Source: Argentina anserina (taxonomy: Eukaryota > Streptophyta > Magnoliopsida > Rosales > Rosaceae). Taken from it: a stretch of DNA of 64,000 nt. Shown here in pieces: positions 24,901 through 36,890 of the stretch. Location: the NCBI RefSeq assembly GCF_933775445.1, contig NC_065874.1:32806501-32870500 (forward strand), written 5' to 3'. The translations under genes were made by a program, and so were the position numbers. A model generated the notes under the pieces. It searched no databases, was not told where the DNA came from, and saw only the letters and a program-made list of their open reading frames with translations. Every line of letters begins with the position of its first letter. Position 1 is the first letter of the stretch.

Positions 24901-27900
24901 AAACTGTTAGAATGTGAGTCTCAATCATCTTGGCCCTACTTTTTATTGATACCTTAGCATATTTATGTGCTTGCTTGGCTTAGTTGCAGAAATGTAATGC
25001 AAATGTGTTGATGCACACGATATCTTTGGTAATTTATGCGTACTTGTTCTTGAGAAAAAAATTAGGCCTGCTTATATCAAGTCACTCAATAGGTATATGA
25101 ATTGACAAAGATTGACATGCAATTGACTGGATTACATTTTTTCACTATATGCAACTCATAGGAGTACACTGTACAGTGTACTTGTAATCCTATAACACCT
25201 GGTTAAATACTTCTACAAGGTGGATGATGGATTACATATATAATTAGTTATTCGTATCCTAAATTATTCATCATTCGAAAGAGCTCTAGAAGTGTCTCAT
25301 GCTTTAGTGGTAAAAGTATCGGGGAATTTCTCAGATTGTGAGTTATCATTTGTCCATGTATTTTTTTTAATCTCTTTCTCAACTAAGTGGTTGCCACTTA
25401 TGTCTCAAGATGTCTTTGGTATATTTGCAAACGTACACTTATGTATTAATATCCTGTTCTGTAGAAGGTTCCTCAGTTCCTCAGCAGTGCCTCTATCCTT
25501 TTTCCCAGTTTAATTTGAAATAATCTGTATATCTACTCCCTGATTTTTCTTTATGGCATCGGTTTATTATATCATTCGAGTGCTTAGTTGTTTAGTGCGT
25601 AGTTGTTTCTACGTTGCTTACTTTGACTAATCAAGTTTCTTACATTGTGTCCAGACTTGCTGGTAAATATCTTTTAAAAATGATAAAGAGATGGCCATCT
25701 ATGATTTCAAAGTGTGTTCTCTCACATACCGATAATTTGCGAAACCCCAAAGCACCAGAATATGCAGTTCTCGGTTCTTGTGCAGTCCTTGCTACACAAA
25801 CAGTTCTCAAGCATTTGACAATGGTAACATCGAACAGAAACTGCTGACTATCGTTTATGTAAAGAACTGAAAGTTTTCTGATATATTTTTTGTTGTTTTA
25901 GGACCCAAAATCGTTCTCGTCATTCATCCTTGGAATCCTTTCAAGGTAAGCTGGCATATTTCATACGTTTTTTTTGTAACAGATTTGGAATAGTAATGCT
26001 GAACCTTTTTAATAGATTTTTTTTTCTCCTTTTTAAAGCTCTCATCATGAATCACTGAAAACCCAGAAGGCTATTAATGAGGTAACTCCAAAAATTGAAT
26101 AGAGCATAGTTTCGCGACGTTTCATATTGTAAAAACTAATATAATTTCTGTCATTTAATGCAGCTCTTTGTCAAATACAACATTCACTTTGCTGGGGTAT
26201 CAAGAATCTATTTCAAGTCATCAGAGAATCATGGTGATGCACCAAGTTTTGCAGATTTAGTTTCTCAGATCAGTTCTATGAGTTTTGATTCTGTGGGCTT
26301 GCATTGGAGGTAATATTATCTACATAGACCTATTCCTGATGAGTACAGGATTTTGTTGAGTCCCCTATATCTTTTAAGCCCCTGGCATATCCCTTGAGCC
26401 TAATGGTCATATAGTAATAATATTCAAAGTGATTTGCTTCCTTAGATTAATCACCTAAATTCTGAAGTTCATTACTTATGGGTGTAATGTTGTACTTTTA
26501 TATTTTCCAGGTACAATCTGATGGCTAATAGGGTTTTATTGCTGTTGGCTATGGCATCTAGGAATGACCCAAATTCCTCCAAAATTCTGAGTGAAACTGC
26601 TGGTGGGTTCATGTTTGTTTCTACTCTTTTCCCATTTAATAATCAATCTACTATCTGTCAAATTCAGAGAAGGTTTGTTATCTTAGATCAATCCTTTGCA
26701 GGTCACTTCTTAAAGAATTTAAAAAGCCAGCTTCCTCAGACAAGGATACTAGCCATCTCAGCTCTAAATACGCTGTTAAAAGAATCACCTTATAAATTGT
26801 CAGACAAAAAACAGAGTTCTCCCTCAGAAAAATTGCAAGGAGTTGGAAAATCATCTCTTGAAGGAGAATTAACCCAAATATTTCAGGAAGATGGATTTTT
26901 CAGCGAGACTTTGAACAGTCTTTCTCACGTTCATATAATTTCTGACACTGAAAGCAGTTCTAGAGGCGGGCATGGGAATTCTTCTTTTCAGAGCCTAGCA
27001 GACAAATCAATTACTCGCTTTTATTTTGACTTTACCTCGTCATGGCCGCGTACTCCAACTTGGATCTCTTTATTGGGCAGTGACACTTTTTATTCAAATT
27101 ATGCGAGAATATTCAAACGGCTATTACAAGAATGTGGGATGCCTGTCCTAGTGTCACTGAAAAGTTCACTGGAGGAATACTCAAATGCCAAAGAGAGGTC
27201 CAAGCAGTGCGTTGCTGCCGAAGCATTCGCTGGAATATTGCATTCTGATGTTAATGGTATCTCAGAAGCATGGGATGATTGGATGGCTGTCCAGTTGCAG
27301 AACATAATTCTAGCACAGTCAGTAGAATCAATACCCGAGTGGACAGCCTGCATACGTTATGCAGTTACTGGAAAAGGAAAATTTGGAACTACAGTTCCTC
27401 TTTTGAGACAACCGGTCCTAGATTGTCTGGCAGCACCTTTGCCTGGAACAGTCACTACCACTGTAGTTGCCAAGCGTTATGCTTTTCTTTCAGCTGCCCT
27501 TGTGGAGCTATCTCCCCAGAAAATGCCATTAGCTGAAATTCAGCTCCACTATAGAATTCTGGAGGAGTTGCTCAGTAATATGTGCCATTCATCCGCCCAA
27601 GTAAGCATATCTCTTCAGATCTGTGTCATTTTAACCAAGTCTTTCTTTCCATTATCCATTTTGGTTAGAAAATAAGAATAAGCTCATATGGCAATTGAAT
27701 TAAGTGGATATTGGCAGAACTCCTAACTGTACTCCTGTAATAAGTTGATGTTTGACTGTGTTGTCTTCTAATCCTTTTATAATTTTATGGATAGAAAAAC
27801 GAAAAAGGGTACTTTTTATATGTACCATTGGTGTATCATGTGATTTCGTTATAGAAACCCATGAGACAGAATTTCACGTAGCAAGATAATTAAGCTTTTC

Positions 27901-30900
27901 TGTTAAAATCATAGACTCATCATGACCTAAGGAGGAAACAGATACATCTGTGCTTATAAAGGCAATATTGATAAATTGCTATTTTCAAGGTAACTGTTAA
28001 AATACCCTCTGCTGCTGCAAACCTTCTTTGTTTCATCCTGTTCATTTTGATATGGGTAACTGTGTAAGGGATTCTGATACTGAGATAAAGAATAAAGTCG
28101 CAGTATAGGAGGTTATTAGATTAAATACAACTACGTATGTTTTGCAAAGTAATCTCTCATGTATGGTTACAACAATGTTCATTTTATGTCTACATTCATG
28201 TTTTGCATTAATCTAAAAATTTGCTTTCAAGTTTTAATTTATATACTTTGACGATAAGTATGTGTGGACAGGTAAGAGAAGCTATAGGTGTTACCCTTGC
28301 TGTGGTGTGTTCTAACATTCGGCTTTATGAGTCATTCGATCATGATGGTTCACATGAGAATTCTAATAAAGGTCTTGGCAACCAATTTGATGGAAGAAGT
28401 TGGGTTTTTTTTCTAAAAGAGCGAGCGTCAGAAGTGGTAATGAATATTCAGAATACCACTCATTCTGACAATCTGGAAACCCCAGAAAATAATACTTCAG
28501 AAAATGGGCATTTGAATGGCGATTCACAAGCTGATGTCAAATGGATGGAAACGGTACTAATGTGGAACCGTTTTAATAGTGTTTTCTTAATTATATAGAA
28601 GATAAACTGACTATTTTTAAATCTTATGTTTTGTGAAGCTCTTCCATTTCATCATCTCATCTTTGAGGTCTGCACGATCATCATATCTGGTGGATGTAAT
28701 TGTGGGATTTCTTTATCCTGTGATAACATTGCAGGTAAGTGAAGTAAAAAATTGATTATAAATTTTTCTAGATGATACTGTTCCTTTTGTGTTTATTTGA
28801 ATGACAATGTTGTGTAAATTTTCTTGCTGAATCAAGAGAGGTGAATGAGTTTCATGTAATTAAGCATATCATTTTTGCAAGTTGAAATTTAAAAATATAA
28901 GGATTGTTCAACATGTTCAACAAGCAGATGCCAATGAGGCCCCTTTCTTTGCTAAATTTTTTTTAAACACCATTTAGAAAGTTGAATATAGGTTTACAGT
29001 TTGCAGGGTTTACTTGTTGCGGTGCAGTTTTGTTTGGCAGTATTTAAATGTTCGTAATGTAAGTTCTGTTTATATCTTCTTTTTTCTTTTGTAGGAAACT
29101 TCGAGTAAAGAACTGTCAACCTTGGCCAAGGCAGCTTTTGAATTGCTAAAATGGAGGGTCTTTTGGGGACCGCACCTCCAGGAGGCCGTATCTGTGATTC
29201 TTTCTTCTGCCAATGACTCTAACTGGCGCACTAGATCTGCAACATTGACATATCTGCGGACTTTTATGTACAGGTATGAAGTTTTGCATCTCATAATTTT
29301 CTGACAAACTCTTTAGGTTCACTCCTGCACTAAATGTGCCTGCCTTTAAGGATACTTTAGTTGGAATTGAAAATACAGAGCAAATTTTGCTTAAAATTTT
29401 TTTAATATGGTGGTTTGTTATTTAATAGAATTGAGAGTTTATAAAGTTCATATATAACAATTTATTGGTACACACCTTTTTTGGTACACCCTTATATAAC
29501 AGAACTTATTGAATACGTATTGTGGCAGAGTACGTATTGAATTTGGTATGCATGTTAAGAAGTCTTTGTTTTAATACTTTTGACAAACAGGCACACTTTC
29601 ATTCTCTCTATTGGGGAGAAACAGCAAATTTGGAGCACTGTTGAAAAGTTACTTGTGGACAACCAAGTTGAGGTAAGTTTCTGGTTTGAATGAGTAATAT
29701 ATTTATTTCCTGGTGACTTAAATCTAATTTGTCGAAGTATCATATCTAAAGAACTTTAATTAGTGACTCATCTTGATCTTTCAACCTGTGAAATAGAAGA
29801 AACTGGAGTTCTACCATTGCTTACAAAATGGTCCTTGCACAATGATTTATAAATTTTTTGGAACTTGTAGATTTTGTAGTTTATGACTTTATTGTATCTC
29901 AGGTAAGGGAACATGCTGCAGCTGTTTTAGCAGGCCTAACGAAGGGTGGTGATGAAGATCTAGCTAAAAACTTCCGGGAGAAAGCTTACAAAGAAGCTAC
30001 TGATCTTCAGAGGAAAAGAAAACGGAGGTAGTTCTCTTACTGTTGACATAATCTTGTATTAGTTGATGTTACCTGTGTTTCCTTTGATATATACATCAAT
30101 CTTTCATTGCAGGAATTTGAGTTCTAGCCAACCTATTGCTTCCATTCATGGTGCTGTACTTGCTTTAGTTGCTTCTGTTCTGTCAGCGCCTTATGATATG
30201 CCCAGGTATGTGGTGTTCAGTCCATGCAAATTCATCTTTTGGAAGCTTTAAATTTGGAATTACTGTAACCATATTTTGCCACAAACACTAGTCTCAATGG
30301 TTGCGAAATCTTGAAATTGTCAGTATTTTTATGTTGGTCAAGGTGCATAACTTGTGATGTGCTTTAAATAAGAAGCAGGTCTAGAGTAAAAAACCAGTAC
30401 TAGCCTGGATCACACTTTGCACAATATACTATATTCCATAGAAATTACTCCATACTACAAAAGATTAAATCGAATTGGCTCAAAGTCAGTAATATATCTT
30501 GGTGGCTCAAATCCCGTGTCTGGATAGGCTTCTCTTATTACACTAAAACAAAGAAGTGTCATGACTCATGAGTATCAAAAAAAATTCCTGTATAGTTTTC
30601 AAATAGCTATCCTTTCGTTTAGCTGTTTATTTATGAACTTTTTAAGTTTCATCTCATATATGCGTCCCTCCACCTGTAATTTTATCCAGTCATTTTTTTC
30701 TCTTGTATATTATTTTGTTGAATTAAATCTTTATCTTACAAAAAAATTTCACTGTCTGTATCAGTTGGTTGCCAGATCATGTCACTTTACTTGCTCGTTT
30801 TGCTGGAGAACCGACACCGGTGAAATCTACGGTTACAAAAGCTGTTGCTGAATTTCGACGAACCCATGCTGATACATGGAACATACAGAAAGACTCGTTT

Positions 30901-31042
30901 ACTGAAGATCAACTTGAGGTTATTGTTTCCCAGACTGACCTATTTACAAATCTTCGTTGCTTCTATTTCTCTAACCTTTTATTGTGATTGTCATGTGCAG
31001 GTTCTGGCTGATACATCTTCTTCATCTTCATATTTTGCCTGA
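12987..31042 (+). CDS. PA200: Proteasome activator subunit 4 (PA200/Blm10 homologue)
   Basis: PA200 is a large HEAT-repeat nuclear protein that caps the ends of the 20S proteasome and stimulates peptide hydrolysis. Recognised from the start MHLYNAWLPPPVADDSKK and collinear blocks throughout, ending ADTSSSSSYFA; 1,814 aa, matching the family's usual size of about 1,800. The 35 exons are: 12987-13147, 13337-13439, 13545-13657, 14014-14136, 14718-14819, 14904-15069, 15319-15435, 15533-15600, 15703-15804, 15894-16110, 21944-22186, 22280-22398, 22524-22641, 22782-23000, 23094-23249, 23393-23469, 23552-23760, 24016-24232, 24346-24425, 24510-24627, 24743-24913, 25655-25823, 25902-25945, 26039-26081, 26164-26309, 26511-26602, 26702-27600, 28272-28553, 28639-28734, 29095-29273, 29591-29672, 29903-30027, 30113-30205, 30765-30918, 31001-31042. 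All introns are GT-AG and the total (5,445 nt) is divisible by three. Intron 10 hosts a Copia element; intron 26 is 99 nt and open in frame. No break was seen, so the gene is probably functional. Confidence 0.95.
16452..16905 (-). repeat. 3' LTR of the Copia element in PA200
   Basis: This 454-bp direct repeat appears identical to 21166-21619. In the element's own orientation this is the downstream LTR. Confidence 0.95.
17063..21118 (-). CDS. Copia gag-pol polyprotein, full-length open frame
   Basis: The 1,351-aa frame has no internal stop. Domains in order: a gag (UBN2-type) region at about residues 10-200; a CCHC zinc knuckle at about 235-248 (C-F-V-C, then GSPDHW, then C); an aspartic protease with a DTA active-site triad near 295, as in Tnt1-like elements; integrase with a zinc region (LWHRRLGHMS to CKYC) and the D-D-E core (HTDVWGP, RSDNGG, GVAERMNR); reverse transcriptase with the YVDDM motif near residue 1,000; and RNase H (TTEAEYMALTEASKEAIWL). 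The PR-INT-RT-RH order defines Ty1-Copia. It encodes all proteins needed for its own copying and integration. Confidence 0.95.
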   Translation of the reverse strand: MAEAGEVRASIKLFNGKDNFTLWQRKMRNVLIQHKVDVALEESKPTAMSDADWAEKCKIAKSCIELHLADNVVLQIGEELTAKQAWDKLQSVYMGTTISNKLLLKEQLFGLKMEEGDDLTDHISKFQNCIINLEKVGAKMGDEDSAMMLLQSLPSSFKHFKTTMIFNKETITLAGVCENLEQYVRMQREEDNSQARGLSVRGKERGRSKSKGGGFEDKGRSKSKGKGKEKKKDGCFVCGSPDHWKRNCKQWKEKKAQMLGGSSQSANVVIGNDSDDGELLAISASSGAPRHWTLDTACTFHMCAHRDWFDTYEERDTGSVLMGNDSPSRIMGIGTVKISMYDGIVRTLGKVRHIPHLSRNLISVSLLDREGLWYKGNNGVLKVGKGQLVYMKGVLQPDNMYKLTGSTIVGGASVCTEEDKTELWHRRLGHMSQRGLQELHKQDKLEGITSCSLDFCKYCTLGKQTKVSFKVSSSENKSKGVLDYIHTDVWGPASTKSLGKARYFVSFIDDFSRKVWVYFMKSKDEVFPKFKEWKAEIENQTSRKIKVLRSDNGGEYISNQFLQFCKDEGITRHFTVKKTPQQNGVAERMNRILLERERSMRLHAGLPEEFWAESLNHACYLINRSPSKAINFKCAEEVWSGKPVDYSNLRVFGCSAFAHIPKDERTKLEPKSLECVFIGFQRGVKGYKLWDIINEKRVLSRDVVFDEKTMPLNIEANSKEEKMTVVEKDEEAIEISLAKRSVEDSQAQVEQVGNDQVAIEEPEQQQQSPVRAQVEQSPLRGQNLPIPQEPEPVRRVIALDKPKRNLKKVQRYGFETEEDVSHALTISQGDPTTYQEAIESEERECWIGAMAEEMESLHKNSVWELVPKPKERKLVACKWVFRKKEGIHDDDAIKYKARLVAKGYSQKERVDYDEIFSPVVKHTSIRLLLSIAAQYDMEIEQMDVKTAFLHGDLEEDIYMSQPEGFVETGKENLVCRLKKSLYGLKQSPRQWYKRFDTYMLKIGYTRCQYDCCVYYHVFEDEEVILLLLYVDDMLIACKDMLKIQKLKEKLGAKFDMKDLGAAQKILGIEIRRDRNTSEIWLSQEKYIMKVLERFNMDEAKVVSTPLAAHFRLSAEHKPSNQKEIDAMKNVPYANAVGCLMYAMICTRPDLAQALSVVSKYMSNPGKRHWEAVKWILRYLKRTRQFGIKFERKQEEACVAGFVDSDFAGDLDRRRSTTGYVFTCGGGPVSWKANLQEVTALSTTEAEYMALTEASKEAIWLNGLAGQFGIHQEGVVVKCDSQSAIHLAKNQVFHARTKHIDVRYHRIRDWIEAGYIIVEKVHTNDNAADCLTKPVSVEKFKHCLNLLSVTTC
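21166..21619 (-). repeat. 5' LTR of the Copia element in PA200
   Basis: This 454-bp copy appears identical to 16452-16905; in element orientation it is the promoter-bearing LTR. On the minus strand it contains an AT-rich TATAAATAG-type box within the palindromic CCTATTTATATC segment. Confidence 0.93.
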
Positions 31043-31248
31043 TTCACATTGTAATTCATAGTAAAGAGAATAGAATCATAGATATAGTTGTACCACAGTT
31101 AATTGAGAACTAGCAATATACTAATCATTTTTATAAAAATTTCTTGTGTCATAATTGATTGTGATGGCTTTATTTACACCATTATCATTGTTCATCACTG
31201 CCAAATTTATTCTTTCCTATCGATCTCCTCACAATTATATAATTTGTA

Positions 31249-32403
31249 TTAGACTATTGGATTCATTAGATCCTCAGATGGTAAATCCCACAAGATGCTA
31301 TCTGAGTTGAATATGTTAGATCCATTTCTCATCTCCTTTGCGCCCTCAGACACCTCTCCCATTTCTTCATCAAGTTTGCCATGCAAATCACCTTGCTGGT
31401 CTGCCCCTGTGCATGTGCTTCCCGCACACATGCTCTGGCTCCAGGGTGAACCGCCCTCTTCATTTCCGAAGGTTGTTAGCCCGTAGTCAAATCCAGACAT
31501 AGAACGCAAGGGGTAAGCACTGCAGTTACCTGTGAGGTTTGCCGATGTTGCTCCCGTAGGATCCCATGATTTTTGTGAATGTAACATGTCTGGTTCTTGC
31601 ATAGCCCTCGATAGACCAATCTTGATCTTCTCAATTGTGTCATCTCTTTCTTCTTGCTTACTGTTGACATAAGTGGCTGTGCGGTTCCCGGTTGTGTTAG
31701 AATGTTGGAACTGGAAGTCTATTGGCTTCTTTGTGAGGAGGTGAAGCATTTCATCCTTGAAGCAACCAAGTGCTGCTTCTGCAAGGTTAGCCACGTTTGG
31801 CGGTGCTAGAGTGGTTGCAATTTCGGCCATGAGGTGGGAAAAGGGTTTGTGGGTGACTGGATCTATCCCCATGCCTGACAGCTTCTTCTTCAGCTTTGTG
31901 TTCCAGTGGTTTTTCACATCATTGTCAGTGCGACCCGGAAGTTGTGCAGCGATCAAGGACCATCTATGAAGTTCAAATTAGTGATTAGTGATCAGTAATC
32001 ACAAGATATGTGCAGTTGCGTTTTTTGTTATGTCATGAGTAAATTACCGATTGCCAACAACAGAGTGGAGCTTAACAATGGTTTGCTCTTCTGCGTCTGA
32101 GAACTGCCCATGCTTGAGGTCAGGCCTTAGGTAGTTGGTCCAACGTAGCCTACAACTCTTCCCACATCTTTGCAAACCTTGTTAATCATCAAACAGACTA
32201 AGCTTCAGCATGTAGCAAGAGAGATAGAGACGGTGAATTATCGATGAGACGGGGAAAGAGAGGTTCTTACCGGCATTCTTTGGAATGAGACGCCAGTTGC
32301 GAGTGCCGTGCTGGGCAATGTAGGAAGAGAGCTTGTTATCTTCTTCAGGAGTCCACTGTCCCCTCTTCACATTGTCTTTCTCACAGCATGGAATTCGACC
32401 CAT
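31249..32403 (-). CDS. MYB80: R2R3-MYB transcription factor, MYB80 (formerly AtMYB103) orthologue
   Basis: MYB80 is a nuclear regulator of tapetum and pollen development in anthers. Three exons: 32271-32403, 32048-32177 and 31249-31963, total 978 nt, 325 aa, with intron positions typical of R2R3-MYB genes. R2 begins in exon 1 ([18 protein letters not shown], then [13 protein letters not shown]), R2 ends and R3 begins in exon 2 ([19 protein letters not shown]), and R3 closes in exon 3 ([19 protein letters not shown]). Downstream, the subgroup-like blocks [20 protein letters not shown] and [19 protein letters not shown] and the C-terminal [15 protein letters not shown] match what I recall of MYB80, not just any MYB. 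Its stop lies 207 bp from the convergent PA200 stop. No defect is seen. Confidence 0.93.
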
Positions 32404-32652
32404 CTTCGAGTAGGTAGTACTTTTTGGAACTGATCGAGAGTAGTGAAAGTAACCAAGAATAATTGATTACTTCTAGTTGAAGTAGAGCCTGATGATCAGT
32501 AGCAAGCTAAAAGGCCGAGAAAGCTGGTATTTTTCTCTTTGATTTGGGTACTAATCAGGGGGTTGTGGAAAAATAAATAGATGGATAACAATTTTCTTGG
32601 GTTGTCTTTAGTATTGTTTAGTGTGGGATGCAGGTTACCTATACTTGCATTG

Positions 32653-32660
32653 TTTATATA
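32653..32660 (-). promoter_or_regulatory. Candidate TATA box of MYB80
   Basis: Minus-strand TATATAAA lies about 250 bp upstream of the MYB80 ATG. A weaker CTATTTATTT-type site lies nearer, at 32571-32580. Confidence 0.4.
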
Positions 32661-32806
32661 AGGAATTTAAGGGATGAGTTGCAAGTGCATGGGGTGCCAG
32701 CCATGGTGAAGAAGCATCGAAGGTGCATGAGTTCATTAAAGAATTCAACGCCATTGAGCGTGTGAGACCTTGGCCGGTAGCTCACCCACAAAACACCTGG
32801 TCAACC

Positions 32807-32810
<4 letters not shown>

Positions 32811-32842
<32 letters not shown>
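32811..32842. repeat. (CT)16 microsatellite
   Basis: An uninterrupted CT dinucleotide run about 410 bp upstream of the MYB80 ATG. Confidence 0.95.
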
Positions 32843-32846
<4 letters not shown>

Positions 32847-33422
32847 GACCGCATGCCTTGATCGTTTGGGTGGATTTCTGCTTCACTCACACAAAACAAC
32901 TCACACAGATCGACGAGGGAGGAAGGTCTTTGTTTCTGAAGCTAAGGCTGCTGGTTGCACGTGCGGGTCACAACTCACAAACATGCATTTTCTTCTTTAA
33001 TGGCTAGAAGTACCATCTTCATGTTATCGTGTGACCTATGATATGTGGTTGTCTGCCTGGGAGGCCATATGTTACGTACTGATGCATTCATGCATATGTG
33101 TTGCTTTATTCAGTCTTGGTTCTAACTTCTAAAATAGAGTGCATGCATGATGCTTCATTAGCTTGTTAAACAAACCTGATCGATCAGCTTTGATGAATCG
33201 TTAGATCGACGGTGAACTTGTTCTGCCTCTACTTAGCATAGGATAGATACAACCACCTTGATAGTTTCTTTTAACAGGTTGATGAAGACGAGCTAGCAGT
33301 GATTGACATGGCCTCAAACACACCTCCAACATTACGTGAACCTGTACGTAACATCCCATTTATCATCAAGTTTAATTAACAGAGGAAAGAGTTTCAAAAT
33401 TTTCACACAAAAGCTGTTTACT

Positions 33423-33448
33423 GTATATATATATATATATATATATAT
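33423..33448. repeat. (TA)n microsatellite
   Basis: A run of about 13 TA units in the spacer downstream of the AAP gene. Confidence 0.9.
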
Positions 33449-33702
33449 TAAGTTTGAAGTCACAGAAAAACACCCTAGCTCCTATGTAAGACTTAGGATG
33501 AGGGTATGGGAGACATTAAGTTTTGGTACTATCTACATGAAATGAGCGATAACTGGGATGCATTGAAATCTCCAGTCAACTGCATTTGCTGCATAAGTGC
33601 CCAATGTATAGTGAAATTAATGACATACAATATGAAAAAAATATACTAATAACTGATAGAAACAAATTGATTTATTTAATTATGAAAAGATTACATGGAT
33701 CC

Positions 33703-36700
33703 CTAGCTAAGTTTGGCACTAATGAGTCCTTCAATTGATCCAATGAGACCCACAACTGTCACAAGAAAACAAACAAAACTGAATGTCTGTAATACTATCC
33801 ATTTCTTGGTCCATATCCCAATTTTCTTTTGTACAAAGTACATCTCTACAGGAAAGTATATAGCCAAAGGCCAAAAGTTCAAGGCTCCTAGGACTCCCAA
33901 AACTTGGTTGAAATAAGGAAAGAGCATTGCAATTCCTGTAGTCGAAATGACATAAACAGTCCGGAAACATAGCCTGAATAGATTCACTTGAAATCTCGGA
34001 AACATGGGGATTTTAAAGCTGTAAAATTTGTTTACAAATGCACTGTTTGGATACTTGTTGCTAAACCATCTCTCAGCAACTGCAAATACTGGCTGACTAA
34101 AGACCTGGATGATTAAACATGTGAAGAAAAGAACACAACTTCGAAAACTCCAAATTATGAATCAAACTTTGAATTCACAATATCATAAGTGGTACCTGAT
34201 ATCCTCCCACCAAATGAAGAACAATGCAAGCATTGGCAAAATCAACGAGCCAGTAAGGCTCGAAAAATCCAAATCCAGTCAAGATATTCCCTGGCGTATC
34301 ATCCCCAAAGGCTGCATATCCAAAGCAACCGCAGCAGAGGTAGAAGAAGGTTGTGACAAGGATGGCAATCAAAGAGGCCTTCTTCATCATGTAATTTTCG
34401 GGTGGAGGGGACTTTAACGTATCCTAGACGGTTCAAAATTATGATGTCACAATTTAATATCAGCTTCTGAATTAACCTTCTTCATAAGGTGTGTTGATCA
34501 GAATATTTTTTGTCTAAAAGATTATAAAGGAAACCTGAATCTCAAGAAGAATGATAGAGTATGGATAGGCAAAAGCAATGTCCCCAAGTGCTTGGAAGGC
34601 TAAAAATAATTTGGCGGAAACAGTAGAGGTTGCAACTCCTGACCAGCTCCCTTTAATACTCCCATTTTCTGCAATTATTATCACACCCTTAAAAAAAGAG
34701 GATCCAGAATTTGGCAAGCTAATAGAGGATCACAGCTGCCTGCAAATGAACTCAAAGTTTATAATTAATGGAAGAATTACCTATTACTTTGGCTAAGCCT
34801 AGGCCAAGTCCAATAGAAGAGTAGGCAAAGGACATGATTGCTGCAATAGCTGAAAGCCATTGCATGTTATGGAAATCTGGAATTTGTGACACAAAAATCT
34901 GAACAGCTCCAAATATCAGCATATAGAGAGTATGCCCGTATGTACATGAAGCCTGATGCCCTTCCGTGTGATAGCAGTTCGACTTCTGAATTGCTCTAAA
35001 GTAACAGAGGACAAACATAAAGCTTTTCAGAATCGATAATTAAACTTACAAAGTGATAAGGGTGAAACTAAGGGAAACAGAAGCCTGTACTCAACTAAAT
35101 TATGGCTGCAATGACTAATTAAATCAATACAACTATGCATGCCTATAGAATGCTTCAAACTGTGAGAGTGTATACACTCTTAATTATTTGGATCTCTCCA
35201 ATAATAGAAGAATTCCTGTCATGGTCACCTTTGTATTAATTTTTCCTTTAGAGTTGGATACATCTGAAACTGTGACTCACTGACTCTTACAAATTTGTAA
35301 TTATGTGTGTAAGGTTTTTCCGTTTCCATAATCTGGCTGTGCTCAATCAGAATACCTTACAGATATGTTTTTACCTTGGCATAACAGCCGACAAAGTACA
35401 AGTTGATGAACTATCGAACCAAAATTCTGAAATAGTCCTAGAATTGCACCATCTCTAAAAGCAAGTTTTCAAAAGCATACAGTCATTGTTCCCACTGATC
35501 CTAATTTATTTCTTCTCACCAAATAATTGGAATTCTCTTTTGGTCTATCAGCAGAAAACTGCTTTACAAAAGTAGCATTTTGGTACATAGCATCTAGGAA
35601 CACAAATTGACAACTTTGAGTATGTATTCGAAGTCCCTAGTGCTTACTAAGTTTCAATATGATAGTATCAAATAAAATTGGCCTATATAAAAAACAACCT
35701 AGTCCAGAAGAAAATTAAACTGGATTTTATTCAAACAATTCAAGACTAGTAAATTCATGTATTTCAAAAGCAGAAGAAGGTTGGTAAAGGATTTCATACT
35801 TGATACTGCTAGCTGTTGTAATGGTATAGGCAATGCCACAGCCATACAAGCTCTCATGTACAAATACGGCAGACACTGTTTGCAGCTTGTCTCCTAAGAT
35901 TCCATCATGCACACAAGTCATGTTATGAGAGTTTTACTAGTTATAGAGATTGTATAATTTAGAGGTTAGCGATGCAAACCTAAGTACAGCTTCACAGCTT
36001 CCATATAGGACCTGTTTCGTGTCGGGGCATGTGGATCCGGGTATCTGTAACAGTCGGAGAGCATGTTGTTGGAGACAATAGTGACTGAAGCAAAGACTAT
36101 CATAAGCAATGGACCGGCAATCCACCCTAGCTGAGCCACACTCCAGGCCAGGGATAACACCCCTGCTCCTATCACACCTGTTATAATATGTGCCAATGCC
36201 GTCCATATGGTCCCTATATACAGAAGATTTCACACAAAACATTAGCTCCTAAATCTGTTAATAGATTCTGCAGGTTCTAATATTCTATTACAATAGTGGA
36301 CGTTTACAATAGTAGTAGTATTGCTGCTACTAAGAGGTTTCAAATGGAACTATGTTCACAAGTCTGAAAAAAGTTGGTTAATTGTCTTTAAAGGTTTCAA
36401 ATTTGAGCTACTTTATGTCGAATTTTCTCTATTGCAATCCCACATTTGACGGAAGAGGCCTTGAGAATTTGAAAGGAAACCAAGTTTCTTGTGAAGTATT
36501 CAAATTTTGAATACCCTTACAAATAAGAAATTGAATATGTATGAGCATATTAACCGAGTCCATATTTGCTGTTAAAATAAAATATAGTATGACAATACAT
36601 TTTTGCTGTTGTCTGAACTCTGAAGGCATAAGTGCATAACTGTGGGAACACAGCTCTAAAGAAGAAAACAATCACACAAATGGTTCGTGACTGTACTTCC

Positions 36701-36890
36701 TCAACTGCCACTCAAATTATTTACCAAGAACCTGAACTTGCATATATATTCTCTCAACCAAGAACCAAATGTATGAGAGAGTGAACACTATATCGATCTC
36801 TACTGCTATGCCAACAAATGAAACCAAGAACTGAACTTAATGGGCTTAAACAAACTTACCGGTTCTTTTGAAGTCACCACTGGGTTCCAT
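33703..36890 (-). CDS. Amino acid permease (AAP family, AAP7/AAP8-like)
   Basis: AAPs are plasma-membrane proton/amino-acid symporters of the AAAP superfamily. Seven exons: 36860-36890, 35980-36213, 35800-35893, 34781-34995, 34535-34668, 34196-34423 and 33703-34104, total 1,338 nt, 445 aa. All introns are GT-AG and phases agree. Family blocks include TGTIWTALAHIITGVIGAGVL, GWIAGPLLMIVFASVT, AIQKSNCYHTEGHQASC, FANACIVLHLVGGYQVFSQP and FPYFNQVLGVLGALNFWPLA, with about 10-11 hydrophobic segments. I chose the ATG at 36890 (MEPSGDFKRT). The same frame is open upstream (acidic GEEAEEEEEDQQSS) to about 36970, where an acceptor-like TTTTCAG precedes it, so an extra 5' exon giving a longer N-terminus is possible; AAPs are usually 460-480 aa. 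No frame break was seen. Confidence 0.9.

Larger units (their letters stand above)
32404..33702. other. Spacer between MYB80 and the AAP gene
   Basis: No gene is recognised. The first 300 bp is presumably the MYB80 promoter. It holds a pure (CT)n microsatellite at 32811-32842 and a (TA)n run at about 33423-33448. Short open frames here show no protein similarity. Confidence 0.5.
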
